A DNA stretch of 64,000 bases from Epiperipatus broadwayi (Eukaryota; Onychophora; Udeonychophora; Euonychophora; Peripatidae): positions 1,205,699-1,269,698 of the forward strand of contig JAQFVV010000255.1 of NCBI GenBank assembly GCA_028023455.1. The letters are read 5' to 3'. The notes under the pieces were generated by a model. The model saw only the letters and a program-made list of their open reading frames with translations. It was not told the origin of the DNA and searched no databases. Shown here in pieces: positions 10,876-22,923 of this stretch. The position numbers and the translations under genes were made by a program. The number at the start of each line of letters is the position of its first letter. The first letter of the stretch is position 1.

Positions 10876-11150
10876 AAGTTAATAATAGTAGAAATATACT
10901 TTATGTTTAAATAAAATATATATTAATTATATAAAAATAGCATTAAATAGAGAGTTTATAAGTTAGATGAAATTTAATTAAGTAGTATTTAATACTTAGT
11001 CATTTATAAAATTAATTAATATATTTTATTTATCATAAAAATTTTCTATTCAGGACTGACTATTTTTATATAATTAATATATATTTTATTAAATATAAAG
11101 TTAATATATATTTTATTAAACATACGATATATTTCTACAATTATTAACTT
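10876..11150. repeat. AT-rich foldback element
   Basis: The left arm (10876-10945) AAAGTTAATAATAGTAGAAA, TATACTTTATG, ATAAAATATATATTAATTAT is matched in inverted form by 11064-11150. The right arm carries an extra internal duplication of TATATTTTATTAAA. No coding content. It may be a MITE-like element or another tail-out pair. Confidence 0.6.
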
Positions 11151-11389
11151 TACTTCTTGTAATATATATACAGATGTTTTGAACCCTACATAGTTGTTAA
11201 AAAATTATACAATATTTGGTTTTAATTATAATTACAACTTTAAATTATCGTAACAGATTTCTTACTACAAGATCTTTTCATTGACTCGTAGTAAATTGTA
11301 AGATTTCGCGAGTATTAATGTATTATAAGAATTGTGGACTTAATTAGTGAAGTATTGAATAGCTTCACACTCTTAGATCAAAACACTTC
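11151..11389. other. Unassigned DNA
   Basis: No feature recognised. Confidence 0.4.
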
Positions 11390-11545
11390 AGCTTCACCTA
11401 TTTATATATAAAAGTAGGTTGAAGTAAAGAAGGATTCTCTCTTTTCTTCATAGCGTAAGCTTGTGTTTTAAGACCTATAGAGGTCCCTACCTTCGTATTT
11501 TTCAGACGCTTATTTCTAAGGTTACAGCCTTAGTAAATTATTACT
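11390..11545 (+). repeat. Family D repeat with TATA-like start
   Basis: Shares GTAAGCTTGTG, TTTAAGACCTATAGAGGTCC and GGTTACAGCCTTA with the foldback at 37563-37735. Upstream, TATATATAAAAGTAGG resembles a TATA box followed by a short leader with CTCTCTTTTCTTC, which is also shared. It could be one end of an LTR or a transcribed repeat; the family is not recognised. Confidence 0.5.
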
Positions 11546-11937
11546 TAATATTTGGTTTTGTATTTCCTGGTAATGGATGCTTAATTTCTCATTAATTAAA
11601 TTCTTAATTAACTAGTAATCTACTTTAATTAGACATAATAATTTATATTCCATATCTATTTTTACCATATAAATGTGTGCATACACTATGCTCTTCAAAA
11701 ACAAATATTTTATTCATTATCTGTGAAATTATTCTATTTTCAGTCTACACACAATGATTGAGTTCACCATGTTTTTCTGTGACATTACCCAGAAAGGCTA
11801 AAAATCCACAATCCATCATTTTCAAGTTATCTGTAAACTTCATTGTTTTGTTGTAAAAATAAAATAATTCCTTCACTACAAAGAAAAATACCAGAACTTT
11901 TCCTCTGCTTAACCATTATACCGAGTTAAGTAAAAGA
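11546..11937. other. AT-rich DNA, no gene seen
   Basis: No recognisable coding or repeat signal. Confidence 0.5.
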
Positions 11938-11950
11938 ATATATTGTTCTT

Positions 11951-12055
11951 TTTTTTTCTCATGTGTCATAGCATCAGCCGGAAAGCGAACCTCCTAACCT
12001 GGGACAACTGCTTGTAAAGCAGCTGTTGCTGACCTCTCGACCACCAATGCTTGAC
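11951..12055 (-). repeat. tRNA-like mini-SINE, copy 1
   Basis: On the minus strand the unit reads TGTCAAGCATTGGTGG, GTCGAGAGGTCAGC (box A region), an anticodon arm with CTGCTTTACAAGCAG, a box B region with GGTTCGCTTTCC, then ATGCTATGACACATGAG and an A-rich tail. It is flanked by a perfect 13-bp target duplication, ATATATTGTTCTT, at 11938-11950 and 12056-12068. The tail plus duplication shows retroposition. Confidence 0.9.
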
Positions 12056-12396
12056 ATATATTGTTCTTCTCATATCTTATTAAAATACAGCAACGAAAAG
12101 AATTTTAAATGATTTGTGTTTCATGGTATAGCGACAAACAATGTTATATTTTTTAATATAATATGACAAATCAAAGTCTCTAAACTGTGTTTATTTTATG
12201 CAACAAAACCTTTTTTCTTCCTAATTGTCTTGATACATCAGATTTTCATTGGATATTTTTCATTTATATTCTGAAAATGCACTTGTCATTGTGAGTAATT
12301 AAATTATAGTTTAATAATATAAAGCAATACTTTTAAAACAATCACAAGTTTATCATAATCTACATTTTAAATTATACAAAACAAAACAAAACATAT

Positions 12397-13228
12397 TGCT
12401 ATATCTTGATCTTAACTTTCTCTTGATTAAGACTAGCAAATGATTTCTAAATTATTTTCTTTCTCAATAAAGTAAATAACCCCATTGCGGATCAATTTCT
12501 AAACTAAGTTTAATAACAGAATAATAATTCTAATAATATATACACATATAATTATGCTATACATATATTACAATAGTGAATAAATATAATTTCAATTCAC
12601 TCTCCACACTTCCTTAGACTCTTTCTGAGAAGTATTCATCCCTTGTTTAACCATACATTTAATAATTAATTAATGTCACTATTTATCTAATCTTCTGGCA
12701 AATGTTCTTTAATTTTGTGAGCCCTTGAGGTGCATACAATGATAATAAAATCAAGGTGATCTGTTTGATTTCTAGTCGACTTGAATACCTTCAGGAGTTG
12801 GGATCTTGGGTCTGTAAACAAATCTTCACTGGTTTCTTCCATTGATTCACATCAGTGCACAATCTAGTTGTGCAAGCACATGAGGGGTGAAGCAAAAAAG
12901 GCATTGATTTCTTTTCTCCCTTACTTAAATAGTTTTTTTTTCTCTTTTGTTTTCTGTAGTAATGTGTTTCATCTTTATCAGGGTGAAAGGTTTTTTATTA
13001 TCCATTAGGTTTTATTAAAACATTGGATCTTTTTATAATTCAGTTGTTAATTAGATATTGCCAATTGAATTTCTACATAATCAGATTTGACTTTAGTTCA
13101 TTCTCATTTTTCAATTAATGTTTTAATTTATTTCCATTTTAATAGCTAGTTTTAGACAATCGTTTTAGTAACAGAAATTTTAGTATAATTTAAAACGTAC
13201 ATTTTACTGGTAATTAATAGATGTTTTA
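12397..13228 (-). repeat. 3' LTR of the gypsy element
   Basis: Aligns along its length with 15371-16097. It is about 105 bp longer because of a T-rich insertion around 12930-13045 that the other LTR lacks. The inner edge has a weak purine run (AAGGCAAGGA on the minus strand) as a possible polypurine tract. Many differences between the LTRs are transitions, so the insertion is old. Confidence 0.85.
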
Positions 13229-13967
13229 ATCCTTGCCTTACTACAGAAATTCTTTTATTTATACATAATCCTGTAAATTTTTTGATTTACATTTACTTCA
13301 TTGGGTTTTGGGCGATTTTTGCCTTTTCCTGAGTTTGACCTCTAGTTTTGTTTCAGCTTCACTTTGAACTTGGGACTGTAGATTCTCATCTTTTAGCCTC
13401 CGGATTTATCTGTTCATTTTCTTGTTTTCCAGTCTGTTTTGCTGATTCACTATCTGTTATTATTAACATTGGATATAGCTTTTACTCTGTAGTTTGGTGA
13501 TGAACATGGTTTATGTATCTCTTGTATTCTTTATCATTTTTATTTTGAATTGTCTTTGTCTGGACAGCTATCCTGTAATTGTACTCCATCCATTTCTTTT
13601 CCAATGTATAGCATATCCATACCTCTTCACCAATTTGGAATGTTTTTCATTCACTATGATGGAAATGTTCATTCTTATTTGTTTTAGACCAGGGTGTATA
13701 TTCCTTCAGTTTCATGTTCTGTGATTGATACGCTGAACATTTTTAAATATAATTCTCTATATCTATTGTTATTCTTGGCCACAAGATGTAGCTACATGCT
13801 AAAACTTTTTGACCCATTACTCCCAGGTGGGCTTTGTGTAGTAACTTTAATATTTTATTTCTTCCTTCTGATGGTATAACTACTCTGGCTCCCATTAATA
13901 TACACTCTTTATTTCTATTAGTCCAGAAAGCCAGTGTCATGCACTGTGTGGTTTTTTTGTTGGCCAA
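13229..13967 (-). pseudogene. Gypsy integrase remnant
   Basis: The 74-residue frame 13743-13967 contains GARVVIPSEGRNKILKLLHK, AHLGVMGQK and ILWPRITIDIENYI, the usual start of a gypsy integrase (HHCC zinc domain and WPGI-DIE segment); the second Cys pair is decayed. Further downstream, with stops, FQIGEEVWICY, KKWMEYNYR and INHVH recall the C-terminal integrase region with the V-W-RNYRPG-KW pattern. The DDE core is not recognisable and seems deleted. Confidence 0.75.
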
Positions 13968-14102
13968 TCATTCCCAATCATCATTTATCTTCCCTCATCC
14001 ATTTTTACACTGTTTAAAGTATCTCAGTCTTTATAGCATCTATATAGTTTATATCATTTGTCAGGGGTTCCCGTCTGTCTGGGTACTTATTATTAACTTT
14101 TT

Positions 14103-14501
14103 TTAATGTTTTATTACTCGAACTTGAATTCCCATTACTTTAAACCAGTCTCTGCCTAATATAGAGCTGAATCTCCTTTTTACTATATATAGTAGCAATT
14201 TAATTATTTTATCACGATAGCTAACCATTGTTTGTACTTTCCCCAGTAAGTTTAATGCATTACCGCTTACATCACAAACTTTTACATTAGTTTTTTCAAG
14301 TTTTAGCCTAACATCAGCTGCTGATAGTGCTCTCCAGTCTATGTCTGGTATTATAGATATCCCCAAGCCACTATCTATTTCCATTTTCATTTTTACTCTG
14401 CAAACTTCCAATTTGATCATGCATTGTTGCTGCTCCTCCATACTCTTATTTTTAACAGTAAAATTATTGAGCTTACCTCCCCTATTTTTTTGGTTCCACA
14501 T
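14103..14501 (-). pseudogene. Gypsy retropepsin (aspartic protease) remnant
   Basis: A 132-residue frame. MEIDSGLGISIIP matches the active-site pattern M-(L/I)-D-(T/S)-G-(A)-S-(V/I)-IP, and ILGRDWFKVMGI matches the C-terminal LLGRDWL segment just before reverse transcriptase. The frame joins gag knuckles upstream with MWNQKN. After the stop at 14103 the sequence runs almost at once into the integrase zinc region, so the RT-RNase H part has been deleted. Confidence 0.8.
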
Positions 14502-15240
14502 TTTCTCTTGGTTTAACTCATTACTGGGTTTTCTACATATGTATGTGATGTGTCCACCGCATTTAAAACATATCTCTTCTCTCTATCTGCACTCTTTTGC
14601 TTTATGATTATTTTTTCCACAGCAGTAACACACCATTTTCATTCCCTTATCAAGTTTGGGATTGCATGGATTATTTCATTTTCTCTCAGTTTTATAAATC
14701 TGCATTTTTAGACTATCTTCAGGTTTAATTTTTAAAAGCTTGAGCTAACTGACTTATTATCTCATAAGCTATGCCTTTTTGAATAGCACTCTGTTATTTT
14801 AAGTCAGTATCAGTTAATAGTTATTCTCACAATCTATCATTGTACATACTCCAGAGTAATTGATCAAGGAGTATCTCTTCTATATAATCCTCATACCCAC
14901 AATCTTTAACCAGCTCTCTAAGGGCTGATTTATAATCTTTCACTGATTATCTTTAAACTGTTTCCTATTCCTCAGTTTTAAATGAACTATGTGATGAAAT
15001 GGCTGAGGCCTAAAATATTCTGTTAGTGTCTTAACTTACTTCTCATATTCTATACTATCAGAGGTGTGAGGTCATAAAACTTATTAACAATTTCTATAAC
15101 TTTTTACCCCATGAAACACAAAAGTGCTGTCACTTTCCTTTTATTTTCTTGGAATACCATTCAAGGTATAGTGACCATTCTGCAGTAACCCCCACATCAA
15201 ATTTGCCTATGGCTGTTTGTCCAAATGATGACATTTAGAT
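14502..15240 (-). pseudogene. Gypsy gag remnant with zinc knuckles
   Basis: On the minus strand CYCCGKNNHKAKEC (about 14590-14635) is a complete CCHC knuckle. CFKCGGHITYIC follows, a shortened second knuckle. Upstream pieces such as EYFRPQPFHHIVHLKLRNRK fit a capsid region. Several stops and shifts break the frame. Confidence 0.7.
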
Positions 15241-15370
15241 TGTTTACTATTACAATCCTTCCCTACGCTAATTATTCTTCTAGCTATGTTCCAAGTTTTT
15301 ACTAACAGGCATTTCTAATTTCACCAAGTTTTTCTTGACTGTGACAAGACTGTATGACTGTGCCAGTTTT

Positions 15371-16097
15371 TGCAGTGTCTTGATCTTAATGTTCTCTCAA
15401 TTAAGACTAGTAGATGATTTCTTAATTATTTCATTTCTCAATTTAGTAAATAACCCCGCTATGGATCAATTTCTAAACTAAGTTTACTAACAAAACAATA
15501 ATTCTAATAATATACACACATATAGTTATGCTATACATAGATTACAATAATGAATACGTATAATGTCAATTCATTCTCCACACTTCCTTAGACTCCTTCT
15601 GAGAAATATTAGTCCTTTTTTAATCATACACTTAAAATGCACTATTTACTGAATATTCTGACAAATGTTCTTTAGTTTTGTAAGCCTTTGAGGTACATAT
15701 AAAATTGTTTTAAGATTAGGGTGATCTCTTTGATCCCTAGTCATCTTAAGTACCTTCAGGAGCCAAGATACTGGGTCTGGAAACAAATCACTGCTGATTC
15801 CTTCCAGTGCTTCACATCAGTGTGCAATATAGTTGCATGAGCACATGAGGGATGGAGAAAAAAGACACTTTCTTATCTTCCCTGCTTAAATCATTTTCTT
15901 TCTCTTTTTTTTAATTAGTTATTGCCAATTGAATTTCTATGTAATCAGATTTTACTTTAGTTCATTCTCATTATTCAATTAATGTTTTAATTTATTTGTT
16001 CTTTATTATTTAGATAGTTTTAGACAATAGTTTTAGTAATGTAAGTTTTAGTATTAATTTAAAATGTACATTTTACTGGTAATTAATAAATATTCCA
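15371..16097 (-). repeat. 5' LTR of the gypsy element
   Basis: Direct repeat of 12397-13228. Shared landmarks are CTTGATCTTAA, GGATCAATTTCTAAACTAAG, CCACACTTCCTTAGACTC and TTTTACTGGTAATTAATA. It is shorter than its partner by one internal segment. Confidence 0.85.
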
Positions 16098-16102
16098 CAT
16101 AT

Positions 16103-18755
16103 CAAAGTAATTATGCAATATAAAACAAACAAAAGCACTATGAATATCATTTCAAATTGAAGTGAGAAGGTATACATCTCAAGATTTTAAAACTTTAGAT
16201 TACTGTATGCATATTTTGGGCTTCTTATAAAAGCTTGGTGGGCCACAAGTTGACTATGGCTGATCCGAGTTCATTTTTATATTTAAACAAAAAATACCAG
16301 TATAATAAATTCTGTCTATTCATTTGTTATGGGTATGTCATGTTTTGCACCCATTGTATGCTTTTCTATGGTGCCAGAAGTAGTAGTCTAAAAATACATA
16401 TTTTTTTATGAATTTAACTTTTTTAAAACAGTCACAACCTATTGTTAATTATCATGTTCTCACTACAATATTTTTCCACATGAATGAATTTTTAAAAAAT
16501 TTAAATTACATTACTTTTATTTTGCTCATTATATTATAATTAAATATAACATTTTCCCATTATTAAATATAATGCCCACTTCTAACTAATTAACCAAATG
16601 CTGTTAAGATACTTTTTAGATTCCCTATACATACTAGAATGTTATGCTAAATGCAAAGCCTATTAGCTGTTTCATATATAAAAATGTTATATTTAATTAT
16701 ATTACAAGTATTTGATTTATAGTTCTTCACTAATCAGAAATAAACTTTACCATGAAAGTTGAAGTTAAACTGTAAATAAATGAGTCTTTGTTTATAACTG
16801 GAATGTAATAGTATTTTTCAATCTTATTAGAAAATATATATATATATTGTAACAGTATACATGTATGCCGTTACATCACTTTCAAATAAAAGGAAAAAAG
16901 ATCGATAAATAAAATAGCCTTCAAATAAAAATATAAAAGTTAATAAATGAAATTTTATTTAAATCAATGTTTATAAAGTGCACAGATGGTAAACTAATTA
17001 AATAATTACTTAAAGTAAGTTAAAGTTAAAAATCTAAAGATAAATGATTATTTGAAAGAATGTAAAAGAAAATAAAAATTGTTAATTTATTTTCTGTTAA
17101 AAGTTACTTTTAATGTTAGTAATGATGTAATAGCAAACAGGCCCTTATGGTATTTAACTGATTGTAAGTCACATAAGAGTTCAATTAAAAAATACTAGTA
17201 ATAAAAGTTGGTGTTCCTGCTCTAAAGTGAACTGGACAATAACATTGTGAATGAACACACAGTCAACAAAAAAAAATCATCAACAATAAGATTAGTGCCA
17301 AGCCAGGCAAGATCGATCCTGGAATTCGATGATAAGCAATTCAAAATGATATAAAATGAAAAAAAATGAAAACTTTTGCTAGTTTTTGCTTTTACTGATT
17401 TACTTGTTTTATTAAACATATTTTATACATGTATTCTGGAACTCCACAATATAGAAGTCATGCAATAAATTTCATTTCCCATATTTGCACCAACTGAGGT
17501 GGCCTCCAGAGTGATCATTCCCAGAAAATGTCAACATTCATTGCCACTGCTAACAATATTAATATATGATGGACAGATCTTTGAATTAAATGGTGTGATG
17601 TATCAAGGACCATAAAGATGGACTCCAATAAACTGATGCCATGGAAAGTATGAACTTTTTTTCTTTTTTAAAAAAAGAGATTTGAACTATTCAGCTAGAA
17701 TGAAAACTTTTCAAGTATTAATTCTAAACACTTAACTCCAAAAAAGAAATCTCTTGTCTAAGTAACTTCTAAATTACTCGTTAATATTTTTATGAATAAT
17801 ATGTTTGCTACTATCATTTCCATTCTCATTAAATTAAATTAAATTAATAAATTTAACTATAGATGCAAATGGCTGCATAGATTTGTTTAAGATTATGTTA
17901 GTTTAAGTAGGTTAATTTTGGGCAAATTGTTTTGTAGTTGAATCAGTGCTGGTGGAGAGATATACAGGTATTTTATGTCAATGTAGTCTGTGGAGGTACA
18001 TTGAATTCTCATTCCCTTAATATACCACCCAACTGAATGCATGGCCCAAAAATGGTAGCCATTGTTTTGCCAATGATCATATATGTATTTTCTACACCAC
18101 TGATTCTGTATGCTCTGGTTGAAACAGTAAGCTGGCAAAGACTGCTATTTCCCCATTATATAACAATTATATCCAAATACATTTCAGATGATTATCTCAC
18201 CAGATAGATGTACATTTCTGTACTGGACAAGGATCATTGTTTCTTTAATGATATCCTGCTACAGATGTAAATTTTTGTCTGCATGATTTTTTTTATATTA
18301 ACATTCTCATTTTTCTCTGATCACAACGGTATATCAATAAATAACTAGCGTTAGTTTGGATATGAACTTTTAGCCTGGGATTAAAAGATTTGAGTTGTTT
18401 AAATGTGTATTCTATATAGCATATTTATGCTTAGCAAAATATTAAAATAGTGTTGAAATGTTGAATTCATGCATCTGTGCATATAACCTAAATTAAATAA
18501 ATTCAATAACTGATTCAGCCCATGAAATTTGTTTTTTGTGTGGGATATATATGTATGCATAATAACAAAATGTTTTGTTTAATTAATTTTGGCAATGGAA
18601 TTAGTAACTGGGGACTTTTGGTTAGATAAAAGATGAACTTCACCCATATGTATCTGCCACTTTTATAAATTTTTCTAGGTTCAAATAACCTAGTGGCACC
18701 CTGGCATAACAGATAAGGTTGTGAGGTTGCTTCTGACCATTATATATATATATTA
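16103..18755. other. AT-rich DNA, no gene seen
   Basis: Open frames of up to 81 codons carry no recognisable motif. There is a short TA tract at 16841-16853. Nothing else that recurs in the window was found. Confidence 0.5.
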
Positions 18756-20099
18756 TAACGTTTTCCGTTTTGCTAGGCCTCTACATGCTAATATAAATTG
18801 CATGTGAGTTGATCAAGCTATGTCAAACAAGAAGGAAGTTGTATTTCTATTCTAAAAACGTAGCTATATTTCCTGATCAACTCGGCCTATTAATGGGTGA
18901 AAATTATGCTATTGACGAAATCAGCTTTTAATTTATTCAATATGGGCGCCAGGTCCTTTTATTCTAAAGAGACCACTGAAATCTGTCAAATAACATCTCA
19001 CAAATAAAAAAAGAAAGAATACTTATAACTTAATCGGTATTATTTTTTTCAAGATTATTATTCCTGGGCTTATTGAAACATATTGGCAAAGGTAAATTAT
19101 GTTTTAAATCTTATTAAACTAATAATAAATTTAATAATAAAAAATAATAACTATTATTAATAATGCACAAATGAAAATTGGTATTAAAAATATTTTTATT
19201 CTAATAGATTAAAAAAATGTTTGAAATAAATTATTTATCAAATAAATCGGAGAGAACACATTTAATTCTGATGTGAAACATTAATAATAAAAAAATAACT
19301 GCTGAATAATTAATTACAAAGTTCTTGGTTAAATAAGAGTCTCTTGATCAATTAAATTAAAGTCTCTATGGGATCCTATTATAAGCTTATTTTTACGAAT
19401 AGTTTTTAAAATGGTTAACTTTGTCACAATCAGGATAATGAAGCATAACTTACCAGTAAGTTTTGTGAATTCAGCAGTAGATAACTATGCATAGTTTTTT
19501 GGGTAGAATGAGCTTGGACTTTTGGTTATTATTTGATCTTGTGGTCCATTCTCCTAGTTGGTCACGAAGGTTTTTCCTGGTGTACATCTTCAGGCACGAT
19601 GTTCACAAAAGCTCCGGTTCACTCCGACATGCCGAATTATTTCAGTGTAGGGCAATCCTGGATGTATTATTGTTATCCAGGACCGACTAGAGAGACTAAC
19701 GGAACAAGATGTTCTTCAAACTGACCTCTGCCTTTTATACTAGAGGCCCAGTTTTCCAATTTCTGTGCATATCAAATATACGTTGATAATCTTATATATT
19801 CTTTATAAGATTTATGTAACAAAGTCTTTATTTTTTTCAGCAAAATTCTGCCATCTTTAATTAGTTGAAGTATTTTTACTTTTTCTTATCTAGATTGGTA
19901 ATTTATGTCTTTTGTTCTCTCCAATTCTACTTTTATTTCTAATTACATTAAAAAAATACCAAAAAATAATTTAACTTTCACTGTACGTTATTTTTTAAAA
20001 AAAAAAATTAGTCAAAAAAAAAAATCTAAATTTACTTTTATTTTTTAGCTTTTACCAAATGCCAATATATTTGCAACATATATAAATAAACGTTACAAT
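18756..20099 (-). mobile_element. Solo-LTR-like element
   Basis: Bounded by (TA)n tracts and short terminal inverted repeats: (T)ATAACG on the left and CGTTACA on the right, that is TGTAACG...CGTTATA on the minus strand. It holds a GC-richer central block at 19490-19760, a TATA box (TATAAAAGGC, minus) and near the far end TGGCGCCCAT, which resembles a tRNA-primed PBS. If the PBS is real, the LTR ends near 18960 and the rest is leader; otherwise this is a 1.34-kb solo LTR. The outer 200 bp recur inverted at 181-440. No gag or pol frame. Confidence 0.5.
19730..19739 (-). promoter_or_regulatory. TATA box of the LTR-like element
   Basis: TATAAAAGGC on the minus strand, followed about 25 bp on by TCAGTTTGAAG, an initiator-like sequence. 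It lies in the only GC-richer part of the element, as LTR promoters often do. Confidence 0.5.
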
Positions 20100-20149
20100 A
20101 TATATATATATAATAGTAAATAAAATCAAGTCATACATCATCTAATTTA

Positions 20150-20412
20150 TATGAGCATACTAATAGCTCTAACCAAGCTTTATTGACACATACTGCAAGA
20201 GAAAGCATTTAAAATCTCTATCTAAAAATATTCCCATTCCCAAATCAGCTTCAAACTATTAACTATCCTCAGTGAGGTTCTGAGATATTTTAGTCACTAG
20301 ATCCAAAATATCAATTCAACTGATTTGGGGTATTTCTAGATAGAGATTTTAAATGCTTTCTCTTGTGACATTTATTAATAAAGCTTGGTTAAAACTATTA
20401 GCACACTCATTA
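20150..20412. repeat. Foldback repeat with decayed hammerhead-like centre
   Basis: The left arm (AACCAAGCTTTATTGACACA, AGAGAAAGCATTTAAAATCT, CTATCTA) is matched in inverted form on the right. On the minus strand the loop side reads CCUCA CUGAGGA, a weak stem, then GAAG and UGGGAAU, in the same order as the family A hammerhead, but stem II and stem III are poor. It lies directly beside the 3' end of the RTE-type LINE. Confidence 0.55.
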
Positions 20413-20438
20413 TATATATATATATCTCATCATCATTA

Positions 20439-22060
20439 TCAACCATTATCAATCCACTGCAGGATGAAGGTCTCTCCAAGTTTAATCCACCTTCTTCGAT
20501 CTTTAGCTTCTCTTCTCCACTTCACCCCTGCACACTTTCTTATTTCATCCATCCATCTCACATGTGGTCTCTTTCTGGGTCTTTTACAATCTCTTGGAAT
20601 CCAGTTTAAAATTTCAATTGTCCATCTATTATCATCTCTTCTAGCAATATGTCCAGCCCAACTTCACTTTAATCTTTTAATTTTTTCAATGAGGTCAGTA
20701 ACACCTGTTTGTTCTCTTACCAATGCATTGCGTTTTTGATCTCTCCTTGTTACTCCCAACATACATCTCTCCATACTTCTTTGAGTGGTCTGAAGTCTCT
20801 GTATTGCTCTTCTATTGAGTGTCCAAGTCTCAGATCCATAAATAAGAACTGGTAAAACACATTTGTTAAAAACCTTCCTTTTCAAACACATAGGCATATT
20901 TCCTTTTAGTATCAAGTTATTTCTACCAAAAGCACTCCAACCAAGTTTAATTCTATGATTAATTTCCTCCATTATGTTTCCATCTGTATTAGTAATCTGA
21001 CCAAGGTATTTGTAACTGTTAACTTCTTCTAATTCATCATAATAAATCTTTATATTCATATTTTGAGCAAATCGATTAAACATTACTTTAGTCTTTTTAA
21101 CATTTATCTTTAGTCCTACTTTCCTACTTTCGTCTGATAACTCCTGCAACATTTTCTGCAGCTCTGAAGCATTATTTGCAAAAACAACTACATCATCTGA
21201 GAAATCTAAATGACTTAAATAATCTCCATTTACTTTCACTCCTTTAGTTTCCCATTTTAATCCACAAAATACTTCTTGCAGCACTGCTGTAAAAAGTTTT
21301 GGAGATATGGAGTCACCTTGTCTTACACCTTTCTCAATGTTGAATTTCTCGGTATCATTATGTAATCTAATTGTTACTGTTGCATTTTTATAAATATTCT
21401 TTAAAATATGACAATATCCTGGATCTATACCTTGATGATCCAATGCTTTAATCACTGAAGAAATGTTTATAGAATCAAATGCCTTTTCATAATCTACAAA
21501 TCCAAAACATAATGACAACTCATATTCATTTGTCCTTTCTATAACTTCTCTCAATACCTGAATATGATCTACTATACTAAAACCACTTTTAAATCCAGCT
21601 TGTTCTCTTAGTTGGTGGAAATCCAATGTTCTCTGTAGACGAGTTGTAATTATCTTGGTAAAAATTTTATATAAAACTGGTAAAAGGCTGATAGGTCTGT
21701 AATTTCTAATATCTTCTTTATCACCTTTTTTAAATATTAATATTATTACTGCATTCTTCCAATCATCCAGTACATCTTTATCATTTAGACATTTAGTATA
21801 TAACTTTGCTAAAAAAAATTCTGTTTCTTCACCTGCTTCTTTTAATATATCAATTATAATTCCATCATTACCTGTAGCCTTTCCTTTCTTCATACATTTA
21901 ATTGCATTTCTCACTTCTTCATTTAAAATTCTGGGCAATTTGGAAGATGTAATAGATATAGGAAGTACTTGTTCTTTATTACTATATAATTCTTGATAAA
22001 AAATTTCTACCAATTTCATGATGTCATCTCTCTTTTTAGTAATAATTCCATCTTTTTTTT
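20439..22060 (-). pseudogene. RTE-type reverse transcriptase and C-terminal domain
   Basis: The reverse transcriptase copies element RNA at the nicked target. The frame from 22019 to 20664 (451 codons) holds GNDGI near residue 50, KKGDKEDIRNYRPISLLP (97-114), motif A FVDYEKAFDSI (174-184), motif B GVRQGDSISPKLF (231-243), motif C DFSDDVVVFAN (272-282; the usual FADD is FSDD but both Asp are kept) and SYKYLGQ. At 20664 TGA replaces what should be Trp (RLK-stop-SWAGHIARR). The frame then runs on through RPHVRWMDEI, CAGVKWRREAKDRRRW to the real stop at 20439-20441. The open frame extends 5' to the A8 run at 22053-22060, where a one-base shift separates it from the linker. Confidence 0.9.
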
Positions 22061-22923
22061 CCTTATTGCCGATATAAATTTACTACCAATACCAAAATGT
22101 TGTTTTACATTCTTAAGACTTTTATTTTCTTCTACAGCTTTTCTTGCTAGTTCACAGTTATACTTTCTTATATCATTTTCAACTCTTTTCCTCACCATTT
22201 TACAAAATTCGAGATATTCAATTCTTTTTAATGCATCATTTTTGTATATCTTCATATTTCTTCTTTTCTTCATAAATTCTCTAGTCTCAGTAGAAATTTT
22301 ATTGGTCAATTGCTGCTTTTTTCTACCAGCTATCTTTGTTGCAGTTTTTAAAAGTGTATCAGTTATTTTCATATTAATTTCATTCAAATCTGAATCATGT
22401 TCAAAATCTACTAATACTTGAAACCGATTTGTAAGTCCTAATTTAAATTCATTAGAATGTTTCTGAAGATTAGGAATATCAACTGTAAATATTGGTTTTC
22501 TTAACAATTTTTGTCTTTCTAGTTTTACATTACCACGTTTCTTGCACCTTACTAATCGATGATCACTTCCTGTGTTAAATCTATTAAGAACATTACAATC
22601 TTAAAATATGTATTTTCTGTTAGTCAAAATATAATCCAATTCTGCTGTACCTTCATTTGGATGCTTCCATGTCCATTTTCATTTAGCATTTTTCTCAAAA
22701 AAAGAATTCTTAATATAAAGTTTTTCTTTTTCTGCAAACTCCACAAGTCTATGTCCTCTTTCATTTCTATTACCATAACCAAAATTACCTACAGCACTTT
22801 CATCTTTCATTTGTTTACCAATTCTAGCATTAAAGTCTCCCATAACAATTTTAAAATGTTGTTTACTCTGATCAAAAGCCTTTTGTACATCCATATAAAA
22901 ATCTTCTACTACTTCATCACTAT
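22016..22923 (-). pseudogene. RTE-type AP endonuclease end and linker
   Basis: The endonuclease nicks target DNA. Visible are VMGDFNARIG, GYGNRNERGHRLVEFA, WTWKHPNEGTAELDYILT and the SDHRLVR motif, so roughly the last third of the domain. Stops at 22679-22681 (in K-stop-KWTW) and 22601-22603 (before DCNVLNRF) interrupt it. A 163-codon Lys-rich linker (22016-22507) follows and ends in the wrong frame after the A8 run. Everything upstream of DEVVEDFYMDVQKAF is missing. Confidence 0.85.

Larger units (their letters stand above)
12397..16097 (-). mobile_element. Ty3/gypsy LTR retrotransposon, internally deleted
   Basis: Two related direct repeats (12397-13228 and 15371-16097) bound the element. 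In its minus orientation the LTRs start TG and end CA, and a 5-bp target duplication CATAT lies at 12392-12396 and 16098-16102. Between them, read on the minus strand, come gag remains with two zinc knuckles, an aspartic protease, then directly an integrase zinc domain and a decayed integrase tail. Reverse transcriptase and RNase H are missing. A TGGCACAGTC sequence a few bases inside the 5' LTR could be the primer binding site. The copy is dead. Confidence 0.85.
20413..22923 (-). mobile_element. RTE-type LINE, 5' truncated
   Basis: A non-LTR retrotransposon in minus orientation: the end of the AP endonuclease, a linker, a full reverse transcriptase and a C-terminal domain, then a short ATGATGATGAG tail against (TA)n. 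The 5' end stops within the endonuclease at the (TA)n beside the PLE pair. Three nonsense codons and one shift in an A8 run break it; otherwise the reading is continuous, so it is a fairly young copy. A much older relative lies at 53577-55140. Confidence 0.9.

Noticed and set aside
13834-14607. Plus-strand frames across the gypsy element
   Set aside because: They run opposite to the protease, gag and integrase remnants and have hydrophobic low-information content typical of antisense frames.
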